A DNA stretch of 64,000 nt from NCBI RefSeq assembly GCF_021228795.1, contig NZ_CP089309.1, positions 4,771,501 through 4,835,500 on the forward strand, written 5' to 3'. Both the position numbers and the translations under genes were made by a program. Positions 54,321-62,952 of the stretch are shown here, piece after piece. The DNA is from Thiocapsa bogorovii (GTDB lineage Bacteria; Pseudomonadota; Gammaproteobacteria; Chromatiales; Chromatiaceae). Within the stretch, counting starts at the first letter, position 1, and every line of letters starts with the position of its first letter. The notes under the pieces were generated by a model, which ran no database searches, was not told where the DNA came from, and saw nothing but the letters and a program-made list of their open reading frames with translations.

Positions 54321-54429
54321 TGGTGCGGTTCGCTGGCGCTTACCGCACCCTACGGGGCGACGGTGCTTCGGATGCGATTGTCGGCGCTTCGGGTTTGGTG
54401 CGGTTCGCTCTCGCTCACCGCACCCTACG
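54321..54429. repeat. REP pair right of the interrupted RAYT gene
   Basis: Two units in the same orientation (54321-54353 and 54396-54429), each reading TTGGTGCGGTTCGC, a short variable centre, then ACCGCACCCTACG. GGTGCGGT pairs with ACCGCACC to form a hairpin. They lie just upstream of the RAYT start, as in typical REP-RAYT loci. Confidence 0.87.
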
Positions 54430-54440
54430 TTGTTAGGTTG

Positions 54441-55220
54441 TTAGGTCTTGAAATACAAGGTGATGGTTGTCGTGTTGGCGCCGTCGTTGGCGCTCATTGT
54501 GACGGCGAAGGTTTTGCCCTTATCGGCCGGCGTGAGAATGTCTTGACTGGCTTTGGCTGAAGAGGTGTTGTAGGTGATCGAGCCGGAGGTTTTCGCGCCG
54601 TCTCCCGACGCGGTGATGCTGAGGTTGTCGGTCGATAACACCGCATCGTCGGTGACGGTGAATATTGGCGTGATCGTCTTTTTCTTGGCGACCTCGCAAG
54701 GGTTCGTGCTGCTCGTACACTCGGTGTAGGGGTTTTCGACGCTGATGACCGGCGAGGTACCGCCGCCATTGGATGGGGGCGGTACCTCGGGAGCCTCGCC
54801 GACCGGCTCCAGCGCGGCAAAGGTCGACTCGGCGATGAAGCTGCTGAGGGTCACGGATTCGGGATTCTGTTGTGCGTCGATCCAGGATGCCGTGACTGAA
54901 ACCGCTTTGTAGGGTGGCGAGGTCTCCTCGGTGACCGACCAACTCCGAGTAAACGCGGTCGTGCCGCCTTCTCCCGCGAAGATGTCTTCGGGGTCATCGT
55001 TGTCACCGTTGATATCGGCATAGGGCGTGACCCGAAGCTCCTCGAGTTTTTGTTGCGCCAGGTTGGCTGCGATCGTTTGGGTCTTGCTCGCGCTCGCGCC
55101 GGCCATGACGCGGGTCTGGAGCTGCATCAGTCCGAAGAGCCCGAACGAGAGGATGACGAGTGCGATCAGTGCCTCGACGAGTGTGAAGCCGCGCTGGCGT
55201 TGCTGTCGAGCGGGTCGCAT
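54441..55220 (-). CDS. pilV: PilV-like minor pilin with a long C-terminal extension
   Basis: A 259-residue prepilin-like protein. The class III signal RQRGFTLVEALIALVILSFG is cleaved after Gly, leaving an N-methylated Phe. The helix continues through LMQLQTRVMAGASASK, and IAANLAQQKLEELR is typical of PilV. The last 110 residues are Ser/Thr/Asp-rich beta strands (from SPVISVENPYTEC to TTTITLYFKT) with one Cys pair, longer than ordinary PilV. Last gene of a minus-strand minor-pilin operon; it probably helps prime type IV pilus assembly. Confidence 0.85.
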   Translation of the reverse strand: MRPARQQRQRGFTLVEALIALVILSFGLFGLMQLQTRVMAGASASKTQTIAANLAQQKLEELRVTPYADINGDNDDPEDIFAGEGGTTAFTRSWSVTEETSPPYKAVSVTASWIDAQQNPESVTLSSFIAESTFAALEPVGEAPEVPPPSNGGGTSPVISVENPYTECTSSTNPCEVAKKKTITPIFTVTDDAVLSTDNLSITASGDGAKTSGSITYNTSSAKASQDILTPADKGKTFAVTMSANDGANTTTITLYFKT

Positions 55221-55231
55221 CTCGCGTCCTC

Positions 55232-56293
55232 CTAATCCCAGTCCCGCCAGCTTCCGGGTACGCGCGCCGCCCGGATTTGCTGAAGATCAGCGCCTTCGGT
55301 GCCGCTTTTCGCTTTCACCCAGCTCCAATTGAACAAGCCTCCATTGGCCGTCATTTGATCCAAACCGCCTTCGAAGACCACGGAGCCGTTGATTTCCGCA
55401 CCACCCCATCCTTGGCTCCTGCATGCGGTCGGGCTTTCGAAATAGACGATTCCGTAGATGGTCCCGCCGAGCTTCGGGCATCCCACCGCCTGATCGAAGG
55501 CGACATAGACAGGTTGGTTCGGCTCGCCAAGGTCATCTTTGAGTTTCTTGCTCGAGTCGGAAATCCAAAAGAATCGCGGATCACCCGCTGCCGCGAGGGC
55601 CTTGAAGGTGTCTTTGCTGATTCCGAAGACGTAGTCCCATGCGCTGCCCTCGAAGGCATTTGTCGCGATCTGGTCGCCGCTCGGGATCGGAATGCCGTCT
55701 TTGTTGTTCTTGTTGAAATGACCCATGTCGAGATCGATACCGTCTGCGGACGAGGCGACCGCGATCGACTGCCAATCCTCCGCTTCCCCGGTTTCATCGC
55801 AGGTACGTGGATAGATATCCGGTGTGCCTTTGATATTCTGAATTCCGCCATTGACGACAAGCGGTGGAAGCCCGTTGCCGGAACCGGTCATGGTGGCGAG
55901 CAATTGCTGTCGCTGAAAACACTCGGTCGCGACCGCTGCGATGCCTGCGTCGCTCTCGGCTTCTGCCCTCGAGGTGAAATGAATGCAGCCGTCGATAGCC
56001 GAACGCCTCGTGACCGTGACCGCATAGGTGTAGTCGGCCGATGCAGCGACGTCAGGCGCTGTGCCGCCTGAGTACTCCGTCTCGCCAAGCATGGCCAGCG
56101 CATAGTCCAATCCAGCCTGCGCGGCCTGTTGGGCCTCGAGTGCCCTCCGCTCGTTGTTGGCGATCCGTTGTTCCATGATCCCGACGCGAACGGAGCTAAG
56201 CGTGAGAATGGTCGAGCCCATGAGCAAAAGCAGGCCAAGCAGAAGGGTCAAGGCGCCGCGCTGGGAAGAGGGCGATCGGACGGGTGTTCTCAT
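55232..56293 (-). CDS. pilX: PilX-like minor pilin
   Basis: A 353-residue protein with the PilX N-terminal domain: a short basic start, QRGALTLLLGLLLLMGSTIL as the membrane helix, and NNERRALEAQQAAQAGLDYA directly after, where the helix continues. The remainder is a large, Cys-containing, Gly/Asp/Ser-rich exposed domain (CIHFTSRAEAESDAGIAA and QGWGGAEINGSVVFEGGL). ATG 56293 is preferred over the upstream frame. It lies 13 bases after pilW and 11 before pilV. Confidence 0.85.
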   Translation of the reverse strand: MRTPVRSPSSQRGALTLLLGLLLLMGSTILTLSSVRVGIMEQRIANNERRALEAQQAAQAGLDYALAMLGETEYSGGTAPDVAASADYTYAVTVTRRSAIDGCIHFTSRAEAESDAGIAAVATECFQRQQLLATMTGSGNGLPPLVVNGGIQNIKGTPDIYPRTCDETGEAEDWQSIAVASSADGIDLDMGHFNKNNKDGIPIPSGDQIATNAFEGSAWDYVFGISKDTFKALAAAGDPRFFWISDSSKKLKDDLGEPNQPVYVAFDQAVGCPKLGGTIYGIVYFESPTACRSQGWGGAEINGSVVFEGGLDQMTANGGLFNWSWVKAKSGTEGADLQQIRAARVPGSWRDWD

Positions 56294-56306
56294 GGGGCGC
56301 ACTCGG

Positions 56307-57077
56307 TCAGTCCTCACGGAAATAGCGGTCGTTGCGCACGGCTGCCGTCGCATCCAGACGTAGGCGCACGTCCGGGCTGTGTTTCAGTTCGCCGATCAGG
56401 AGGATGTTGACGGAGCGTGCCGTACGGCAGAGGTCCCCGGTTGCGCATGGGGTCGACAGGGGCCTGATGTCGAAGCGCAGGGTCGTGATCCGCACGTTGT
56501 TGTCGTCGGTGAGCCGTTCCCAGCGGCCGCTGCCGCTCGCACACTCGAAGGTGTCGTCGTCTTCGTCCTTGCGGATGCGCAGCTCGATGCTGTCGTTTCT
56601 GAGTCGAAAGCCGAACATCTCGACATTGGCGCCGTCGAGCAACGCGTTCTCTGCCGGCGAGCAGCTGCCGCAGCCGACCTTGCCGTTGTCGTTCAGGTCG
56701 TAGCTGTAGAGCAGACAACTCGCGGCTGCCTCCCCGCCGACCGCGCCGATGCGCAGATCGGTATTGAAGCCGTCGATCGTCTGTTGGAACGGATTCTCCG
56801 CCGGGTCGCTGGATGCGCCCGATGGAAAGGCCCAATAGCCCGCGCGATGGATGTCCTGCTGCATCAGGTCGAGGGCAGCGCGCAGTTCCTGGTGTAGGCG
56901 TGCCTGTTGGATGTTCTGAGCCGCCGCCCGAGCACCCAGGAGATAGGTCGCCGAGATCCCGATCAGCACCAAAGCGCCGACCGTGGTGCCGACCAAGAGC
57001 TCGGTCAGGGTGACGCCGGTTTGCCGACGGGGCGTGCGCGCGGGCGGGCCGAGCGGTCGATCGGTGCGTTTCAGCAT
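56307..57077 (-). CDS. pilW: PilW-like minor pilin
   Basis: A 256-residue prepilin-like protein. The N-terminal signal is RRQTGVTLTELLVGTTVGAL with Gly before the cleavage point and Glu five residues later. ELRAALDLMQQDIHRAGYWA is the PilW signature. A beta-rich C-terminal part follows with several cysteines (CLLYSYDLNDNGKVGCGSC). It overlaps the end of fimT by seven bases, so expression is coupled. Confidence 0.87.
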   Translation of the reverse strand: MLKRTDRPLGPPARTPRRQTGVTLTELLVGTTVGALVLIGISATYLLGARAAAQNIQQARLHQELRAALDLMQQDIHRAGYWAFPSGASSDPAENPFQQTIDGFNTDLRIGAVGGEAAASCLLYSYDLNDNGKVGCGSCSPAENALLDGANVEMFGFRLRNDSIELRIRKDEDDDTFECASGSGRWERLTDDNNVRITTLRFDIRPLSTPCATGDLCRTARSVNILLIGELKHSPDVRLRLDATAAVRNDRYFRED

Positions 57078-57721
57078 GGCTCGAATCCGGGCAGCACGCC
57101 ATCCGGCGAGCAGGTCCGAACACGGCCGAGCTTGCTCAGGACCACGCGCAATTGCGTGCCTGCGGGCGAGTCGATCGTCAGACTGCCGAAGCTGGGTGCG
57201 GTGGCGCGACGCGGCTCGAGCACGAGCCGGGGCGGACTCTTGAGTGAACTGGTGATCGAGATGACTTGCACGCCCTGGAAATCGCCGCCGCCGATCCGCT
57301 TGAGGACGGACGTGCCGGCGGTTTCCAGCACGCAGGCATCGGTGGCGGTCGCATCGGTCAGGCGGCAATCGCAGGTGTCTTCCGCCGTGATGCCGTAACA
57401 CCAGGCATCGGCATCGATCACGAGCGACAGGGTGCGATTCCGCCGGATGGCCTCGCTGCGCATCCATTGGAGGTCTTCCATCAGGGTCTGCGCCGCGCTC
57501 TTGAGCCGGTTGCGCTCGAGCATGTCCTGCATCGCCGGGACACCGAGGGTCGCCAGGATGGCGAGCACCGCGAGCGTGATCATCAGCTCCAGCAGGGTGA
57601 AGCCGGACCGCCTCCGCCGCGCGACCGGGGGTTGCGACCGGTCGCTGGGCTTCCGCGCGGGGCGACCCGCTCCGACGGCCCGCCGCATGAGGGTCGGGGC
57701 GGGAGGCCTCATCGCCAGCAT
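57071..57721 (-). CDS. fimT: FimT/GspH-like minor pilin
   Basis: A 216-residue prepilin-like protein. SGFTLLELMITLAVLAILAT is the class III signal and helix, followed by LKSAAQTLMEDLQWMRSEAI and RRNRTLSLVIDADAWCYGIT, the GspH/FimT domain. Several downstream ATGs could serve as start; ATG 57721 gives a 38-residue basic leader, unusually long for a prepilin, so an internal start is likely. It overlaps the pilE stop. Confidence 0.85.
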   Translation of the reverse strand: MLAMRPPAPTLMRRAVGAGRPARKPSDRSQPPVARRRRSGFTLLELMITLAVLAILATLGVPAMQDMLERNRLKSAAQTLMEDLQWMRSEAIRRNRTLSLVIDADAWCYGITAEDTCDCRLTDATATDACVLETAGTSVLKRIGGGDFQGVQVISITSSLKSPPRLVLEPRRATAPSFGSLTIDSPAGTQLRVVLSKLGRVRTCSPDGVLPGFEPC

Positions 57722-58161
57722 GCCTCGGGCGTCTTTGCACCATTCTCGTCGATCGCCAGCTCACGGCAAGCAACCCCGCCGGACCGATCCGCCGCTTGAG
57801 CGTCCCGCGCAGTCGCGGTCGCGGTGAAGCCGGCCGCGTTCGCGTCGCTCAGGGCGAGGTCGTACCAGCCTTCGGGGCTTTTCGTTGCAAGGGGAAGCGT
57901 GTCGTCGCCGGTCGCGTCGCAGACCATGCCGGACTGCGTAGGATCGAGTCTATTCGCGTAGCGGCTGCAGTTGGCGCGAAAGCGTTCTTGCGCCATGGCG
58001 ATGGCGAGCAGGGCGCTTTGTCCATCCGTGCGTCGCGCCTTGCGGATCTGATCCTGATACGTCGGGAGGGCGACCGTGGCGAGGACGGCGACCACCGCGA
58101 CGACCATCAGAAGCTCGATCAATGTGAATCCGTTCCCCGGGCGCCTGTCCTTGCTGTCCAT
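57709..58161 (-). CDS. pilE: PilE-like type IV minor pilin
   Basis: A 150-residue prepilin. NGFTLIELLMVVAVVAVLAT is a textbook class III signal with Gly-Phe cleavage and Glu5. LPTYQDQIRKARRTDGQSAL, LLAIAMAQERFRANCSRYAN and the C-terminal disulfide (CRELAIDENGAKTPEAC) match PilE. GGAG seven bases upstream supports ATG 58161 over ATG 58173. First gene of the five-gene pilin operon. Confidence 0.9.
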   Translation of the reverse strand: MDSKDRRPGNGFTLIELLMVVAVVAVLATVALPTYQDQIRKARRTDGQSALLAIAMAQERFRANCSRYANRLDPTQSGMVCDATGDDTLPLATKSPEGWYDLALSDANAAGFTATATARDAQAADRSGGVACRELAIDENGAKTPEACWR

Positions 58162-58273
58162 CCCAATCTCCATTCCACGCCGGTCGAGGGCCGTCCATGC
58201 CGATGCTCTCGACTCTCGCGTCCTTGAGCCGAGCAATCGGGGTATCGTCAATTCGTGTACACTTTTAGCCTAT

Positions 58274-58288
58274 ACCTGTCCGACAGGT
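58274..58288. promoter_or_regulatory. Perfect 15-bp palindrome upstream of the pilin operon
   Basis: ACCTGTC-C-GACAGGT, about 115 bases upstream of the pilE ATG and next to an AT-rich stretch (GTGTACACTTTTAGCCTATA). A dimeric repressor or activator site is plausible; the protein is unknown. Confidence 0.4.
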
Positions 58289-58462
58289 CAACCCCCGGAT
58301 CGTCCGTTTCGTCATGTTCCGCGACGATTCCGGATTCGGCCGGCAAGGCTCAATGAGGTGCCCGCCGCCGATCGACAGCGCGCTGAAGCGAAAGCGGGGT
58401 TGGTCGGGCGCTTGCCGCCCTGATCGGTCGGAGACCGCAAGCTACCCGATACCGGGCTCCGC

Positions 58463-58491
58463 TTGATTGCAGTGCAATCATTGCCTAATCT
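58463..58491 (+). promoter_or_regulatory. Promoter and operator of toxin-antitoxin copy 1
   Basis: TTGATT (58463-58468) and TAATCT (58486-58491) are spaced by 17 bases. A perfect palindrome GATTGCA-G-TGCAATC (58465-58479) overlaps the -35 and spacer, the usual place for an antitoxin/toxin autorepressor. The same arrangement recurs in copy 2. Confidence 0.6.
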
Positions 58492-58503
58492 TCTTGGAAG
58501 CCG

Positions 58504-58758
58504 ATGGAGGGCACGATGGCCAGCATCACGATCCGCAATCTCGACGACACCTTGAAGCGCCGTCTGCGCATACGCGCGGCCGAGCACGGACGTTCGATGG
58601 AAGATGAAGCACGGGAAATCCTACGCCTCGCCCTAGGCGAACCTGCGCCGCCCGTCAACATCGCGGCGGCAATCCGCGCGCGCGTCGCCGCCTTCGGGGG
58701 GGTGGACCTCGACCCTCCGCCCCGCGAGCCGATGCGCGAACCGCCGGTTCTGGATTGA
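58504..58758 (+). CDS. FitA/VapB-like antitoxin, copy 1
   Basis: An 84-residue ribbon-helix-helix protein: MASITIRNLDDTLKRRLRIR forms the DNA-binding ribbon and first helix, EHGRSMEDEAREILRLAL the second, and the tail DPPPREPMREPP should wrap the toxin. The FitA-like subgroup pairs with PIN-domain toxins. ATG 58504 has no strong Shine-Dalgarno; ATG 58516 follows GGAGG and may be the true start. The toxin gene starts seven bases after the stop. Confidence 0.88.
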   Translation: MEGTMASITIRNLDDTLKRRLRIRAAEHGRSMEDEAREILRLALGEPAPPVNIAAAIRARVAAFGGVDLDPPPREPMREPPVLD

Positions 58759-58765
58759 TGCCGCG

Positions 58766-59197
58766 ATGATCATCCGCGACACCAATGTCGTCTCCGAAAT
58801 CCTGCGTGCTAAACCGGCACCAACTGTCGAGGCCTGGCTCGCCGGCCAGGACGGTGCAAACATCTTTCTAACCGCGATCAGCGAGGCGGAGCTGCGTGAC
58901 GGCGTGGCCGTCCTGACGAAGGGCAAGCGGCGGGAGGCGCTGGCCGAGGCTGTGGACGGAATGCTGCGGGAGGATTTCCGCCACCGCATCCTGCACTTCG
59001 ACAGCGCCGCTGCAATCGAATACGCCCGCATCGGGGCAGAACGGCGGGCCGCAGGACGACCCATCAGCCAGTTCGATTGCCAAATTGCCGCCATCGCCCG
59101 TGCGCACGGCGCTGCCATGGCCACCCGCAACGTCAGCGACTTCGATGGATGCGGCGTCGCAGTCATCGACCCGTGGCAACATGCCGGGGGCGACTGA
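58766..59197 (+). CDS. FitB/VapC-like PIN-domain toxin, copy 1
   Basis: A 143-residue PIN ribonuclease. The acidic metal-binding residues are Asp5 in MIIRDTNVVSEILR, Glu in ISEAELRDGV, and the Asp pair in ISQFDCQIAAIARAHG and VSDFDGCGVAVIDPW. It should cleave RNA (tRNA or rRNA in known VapC) and be held by the upstream antitoxin. It differs from copy 2 at 20 of 143 positions and keeps the canonical DTN motif. Confidence 0.9.
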   Translation: MIIRDTNVVSEILRAKPAPTVEAWLAGQDGANIFLTAISEAELRDGVAVLTKGKRREALAEAVDGMLREDFRHRILHFDSAAAIEYARIGAERRAAGRPISQFDCQIAAIARAHGAAMATRNVSDFDGCGVAVIDPWQHAGGD

Positions 59198-59528
59198 CCG
59201 GCATGGACAAACGAGGGTTTAAGGGGGCAGGTTCAATTGATCCGCAGAGCAGCCTCGGTCGGCCGATGGGTTGAAGCCCGGTTGGACTTCCGTTCGAGCG
59301 CCGATCTGGATCACGAGCTGGCGGCACACTGAAACCCGCCCAAATCAAGCGGTCCGCCCGATAGACCACTCGCTGGGATCGCCGGCGCGCTCATGCCAAC
59401 CCCCTGGGCGCGGCGGGTATCACCCTGCTGCTACCATAAGCGTCCGGCGCGTTATCGACTCGCGGCCCCAGGTTTTTGGATCCGGCACTTGGGGGGCGGA
59501 TCCGTTTCGGTTGAACGCCTAACCCGTC

Positions 59529-59612
59529 TAAACCGCGTCCAGAGTGACATGCGTCATTTTGGCGTTGCGTCGGGCTCGAGGATTTTTCCGACCTCTCTGG
59601 AGACGCGGTTTA
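59529..59612 (+). repeat. 84-bp element with TAAACCGCG inverted ends, copy 2
   Basis: Starts TAAACCGCGTCCAGAGTGAC and ends GACGCGGTTTA. It shares its first 29 bases, with one mismatch, with the element at 28596-28679 read in reverse, and has the same length. Confidence 0.85.
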
Positions 59613-59635
59613 GAATCGAGTGTCTTTTAATGCTC

Positions 59636-59721
59636 TAAACCGCGCCGGCTCCGACAGTTGTCGGAGCCGGCGCGGTCGAGCTACTCCAACAATCGACGCA
59701 TACCGCACCGAGCGCGGTTTA
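59636..59721 (+). repeat. 86-bp element with TAAACCGCG inverted ends and an internal hairpin
   Basis: Starts TAAACCGCG and ends CGCGGTTTA, 23 bases after the previous element. Inside, CCGCGCCGGCTCCGACA and its exact reverse complement form a 17-bp stem with a two-base loop. The right end lies 21 bases before the ATG of the solute-binding protein gene, so the hairpin probably sits in its leader. Confidence 0.8.
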
Positions 59722-59742
59722 GACGCTGCGAGGAATGCACCC

Positions 59743-60783
59743 ATGTCCGATCACAACTTAAGGCTTATCTCACCGAAGCTTCAGCTTGGCCTGGTGATGG
59801 CTCTCATGGCTGCGCTGTGCGGCGTCGCGGCGGCGGGGACACTGGAGGAGGTCAAATCCCGGGGCGTGTTGCGCTGCGCCGTGAACGGCGCCGTCCCCGG
59901 TCTGTCGTTCAAGGACTCCGAGGGTCATTGGAGTGGTCTCGATGTCGATTTCTGTCGGGCAGTCGCGGCTGCCGTGCTCGGGGACAAGGATAAGGTCGAA
60001 CTGGTGCCGACCCCTAGCGAGACCCGTTTTGATGCGCTGCGCGAGGGGCGCGTGGATCTGCTCTCACGCAACACGAGCTGGACCATGACGCGTGATCTCA
60101 CACCGGATCTGACCTTCGTCGGCATCCTCTATCACGACGGGCAAGGGTTCATGGCCCGTCGGGACACCGGCATCCAGAGTGCCCGTGAGCTCTCCGGTAA
60201 GCCGATCTGCGCCGCCGGGCAAAGCGGGCCTGAGAACGCGCGAACCTATTTCGCACGCAATCACATGGAGCTCAACCTCAAGTCGTTTCCGGATACCCCG
60301 GCGGCGGCTAAGGCCTATCTCGATGGCGCCTGCGTCGCCCTGACAGGTGATCTGTCACAACTGGCCGCAGCACGCGCCGAGATGCCGGACGAGAGCGCCT
60401 ATCGTATCCTCCCGGAGATGATCTCAAAGGAGCCTCTGTCTCCCGCCGTCCGCCGAGGCGACGCACGCTGGCTGGACATCGTTCGCTGGACCCTGTTTAC
60501 CCTGATCAACGCCGAAGAGGCCGGAGTCGACTCCACCAACGCCGGCGAGGTTCGCGCGGGCGCCCAAGGCGACGATCTGCGACTGTTGCTGGACGCAGAC
60601 GGCGAAACCGGCAAGCTGCTCGGTCTCGAGCAGGGCTGGAGCGGCCGGATCATCGAACAGGTGGGCAACTATGACGAGATCTTCGAGCGCAATCTGGGCG
60701 CGGGCTCACCGATCCAGATGGAGCGTGGCTTTAATGCACTCTGGCGCGATGGCGGTCTCCTCTACGTGCCGCCAACCCGTTAA
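59743..60783 (+). CDS. Periplasmic amino-acid-binding protein of an ABC transporter (AapJ-like)
   Basis: A 346-residue exported protein with a signal peptide ending CGVAAAGT. TLEEVKSRGVLRCAVNG, then PGLSFKDSEGHWSGLDVDFCRAVA and DLLSRNTSWTMTRD, are hallmarks of general L-amino-acid binding proteins (AapJ/BztA), and VGNYDEIFERNLG near the end fits too. GAGGAA precedes the ATG. No permease or ATPase genes follow, which is unusual; a group II intron begins 180 bases downstream. It may serve a transporter encoded elsewhere. Confidence 0.88.
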   Translation: MSDHNLRLISPKLQLGLVMALMAALCGVAAAGTLEEVKSRGVLRCAVNGAVPGLSFKDSEGHWSGLDVDFCRAVAAAVLGDKDKVELVPTPSETRFDALREGRVDLLSRNTSWTMTRDLTPDLTFVGILYHDGQGFMARRDTGIQSARELSGKPICAAGQSGPENARTYFARNHMELNLKSFPDTPAAAKAYLDGACVALTGDLSQLAAARAEMPDESAYRILPEMISKEPLSPAVRRGDARWLDIVRWTLFTLINAEEAGVDSTNAGEVRAGAQGDDLRLLLDADGETGKLLGLEQGWSGRIIEQVGNYDEIFERNLGAGSPIQMERGFNALWRDGGLLYVPPTR

Positions 60784-61231
60784 CGGCTGCGGCGCGCTGA
60801 TGGTCGAAGCGGGATCGGTGGTGCCAAGCAGCGCACTAAAACGCGCCTCACCGAGACGTCCGCCATGGCGCAAAGCTGGAGAAAGCCAGCGCAAGGGCTT
60901 CTCATAGGCCCGAACACACGCATCGAATCACCCTTGACCCCATGATAGCGGGAAACCGTGGTCCGTGATGCGCCAGGACAAACTGGCAAGAGGTAGTCGA
61001 TGAAAGTTCGATACGAAATAGAAAGGGCGATTCGTTTCGGCCCCGAGTCATGGGGGATATGCCGTGAGGCGTAGCTCCAAGCGTTGACAGGGGAAACCGG
61101 CAGGCCAGCCATTGAGCCGCGAAATCACGAACTCCGGGATGCCGACGTCGTACAGACAGGCGGAAGGCGACACGGCTGCGGGCGCTAATCGCAAGTGCGC
61201 AGACGATCCCGCGCGGTCGGAGACCCTGAGC

Positions 61232-62787
61232 ATGCCGGGAAGCCTTTTGCACAGGACCTGGGAGGTCTCATCCGTACCCGGCGCCGACCGGGTGGGGCGG
61301 GGAAGGCAAAGCCGTCATCCCGCCATCGACGCGGATGAGAAGTCGGATACGCTCGTAGTACCGAAGAAGCTGCCGAACAAGGGGGACAACCCCGCGGAGG
61401 TGGTGGAGGGAAGGGGCGTAGCCGAGGGGAACGCTGGAGAGGCGCCCACGCACCGGACACAGAGCCGGGATCGCGTGTCGATGGGTCTCGAAGGCGTACG
61501 CGAAGCGGCCCGCCGGGATCGGCGGGCACAGTTCACGGCACTGCTGCACCACATCACACCGACGCTACTGGAGGAGAGCTTCCATGCGCTTCGCCGGGAC
61601 GCGGCGGCGGGGGTGGACGGCGTGACCTGGACCAGCTACGAGGGGGCCTCGCCAGTCGGCTGGAGGACTTGCACCGGCGGATTCATACCGGTGCCTATCG
61701 CGCCACGCCGTCGCGGCGAGTCTACATCCCCAAGGCGGATGGTCGTTTGCGTCCGCTGGGGATTGCCGCCTTGGAAGATAAGATCGTGCAGCAGGCGGTG
61801 GTGACCGTCCTCAACGCGATTTATGAAACGGATTTCTTGGGGTTCTCCTATGGCTTTCGACCTGGCAGGAGCCAACACCAAGCGCTGGACGCGCTCTATG
61901 TCGCCATCGACACCAGGCCGGTCAACTGGGTCTTGGACGCAGACATCCGTTCGTTCTTCGACATGCTCGATCACGGGTGGATGATGCGATTCCTGGAACA
62001 CCGGATCGCGGATCGACGGATCCTTCGACTGATCCGCAACTGGCTGAAAGCAGGCGTCATCGACGAACAAGGACGGCGGGTTCCCGGCGAACGGGGTACG
62101 CCGCAAGGTGCGGTGATTTCGCCGTTACTGGCGAATATCTACTTGCACTACGTTCACGACCTTTGGGCGCACCAATGGCGCCGGCGGCACGCGCGCGGCC
62201 AGGTCATCCTGGTCCGCTATGCCGATGATAGCGTGTATGGATTTCAGGCTGAGGTGGAGGCGCGCGGCTTCCTTGCGGACCTGCGCGAACGCCTTCAGCG
62301 CTTCGGTCTGGAACTGCATCCGGAGAAGACGCGGCTGATCGAGTTTGGCCGCTACGCTGCTTCCAACCGGAAACGCCAGGGATTGGGAAAGCCGGAGACG
62401 TTTGATTTTCTCGGCTTTACGCACATCTGCGGCAAGACCCGGAAAGGCCGATTCGCGATCGTCAGACGCACCGTCAAAAAGCGGATGCGGGCGACGCTGG
62501 CGGCGATCCGGGGGCGACTGAGGGAGCAGCGCCACGCGCCAATTCCGGAGCAAGGAAAATGGCTGGGCCGCGTCCTGCGGGGCTACTTCAACTACCACGC
62601 GGTGCCGGGCAATCTCAAACGCCTGGACGGCTTCCGAGCGGAAGTCACCCGCGCCTGGCGTCAGTCTCTCATGCGGCGTAGTCACAAGCACCGGATGCCC
62701 TGGTCGAGGTGTAACAGGCTGGCTCGAAAATATCTACCGTCGGTGAAACTGGCTCACCCCTACCCGACGGTTCGCTTCGCGTCATGA
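61232..62787 (+). pseudogene. Group II intron reverse transcriptase/maturase, frameshifted
   Basis: The N-terminal part (from ATG 61232) reads PAEVVEGRGVAEGNAG and QFTALLHHITPTLLEESFHA, up to GVDGVTWTSYEG. The rest continues in another frame from LEDLHRRIHTGAYRATPSRR to the end, with IPKADGRLRPLGI, GTPQGAVISPLLANIYL, catalytic YADD (62218-62229), and the maturase domain X (FDFLGFTHICGKTRKGRFAI). The frames meet at the G-run 61642-61646; one additional G would restore a 518-residue protein. No HNH endonuclease domain is present. Probably inactive unless the G-run is a sequencing error. Confidence 0.87.
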
Positions 62788-62797
62788 CCCGAGGCAG

Positions 62798-62836
62798 GAG
62801 CCGTATGCGGTAATTCCGCACGTACGGATCTGTGCG
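62798..62836 (+). ncRNA. Group II intron domain V
   Basis: Catalytic hairpin: GAGCCGTATGCGG paired with CCGCACGTACGG across TAATT, preceding the domain VI stem. This is the most conserved RNA part of group II introns and fixes orientation and the 3' end. Confidence 0.85.
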
Positions 62837-62952
62837 GGGGGCGGGGGGTAACCTCCGTCCCTACCGCGACCCCTGGTTTCCGCATGCGGCCCGGAGCTGC
62901 AGTGCGCAGCTGATCGGTCAGAGACCGGAAGCCACCCGATACCGGGCTCCAC

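Larger units (their letters stand above)
59198..59742. other. 545-bp gap with two palindromic elements
   Basis: Between toxin copy 1 and the binding-protein gene. The left 330 bases show no complete gene; a short frame ending ARLDFRSSADLDHELAAH (stop near 59332) may be decayed coding DNA. The right part holds two TAAACCGCG-bounded elements, listed separately. Confidence 0.45.
60965..62870 (+). mobile_element. Group II intron with frameshifted intron-encoded protein
   Basis: The 5' end is placed at GTGATGCGCCAGGAC (60965), followed by the compact domain I typical of such introns (TGACAGGGGAAACCGGCAGG at about 61085). Domain V is clear at 62798-62836: GAGCCGTATGCGG, a short loop, then CCGCACGTACGG. 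A domain VI hairpin follows with an unpaired adenosine, and the 3' end is near CTACCGCGAC (62870). The host flanks carry short complementary arms (GGAAACC before, GGTTTCC after), so the target may be a hairpin, as for bacterial class C introns. The 5' boundary may be off by a few bases. Confidence 0.82.
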
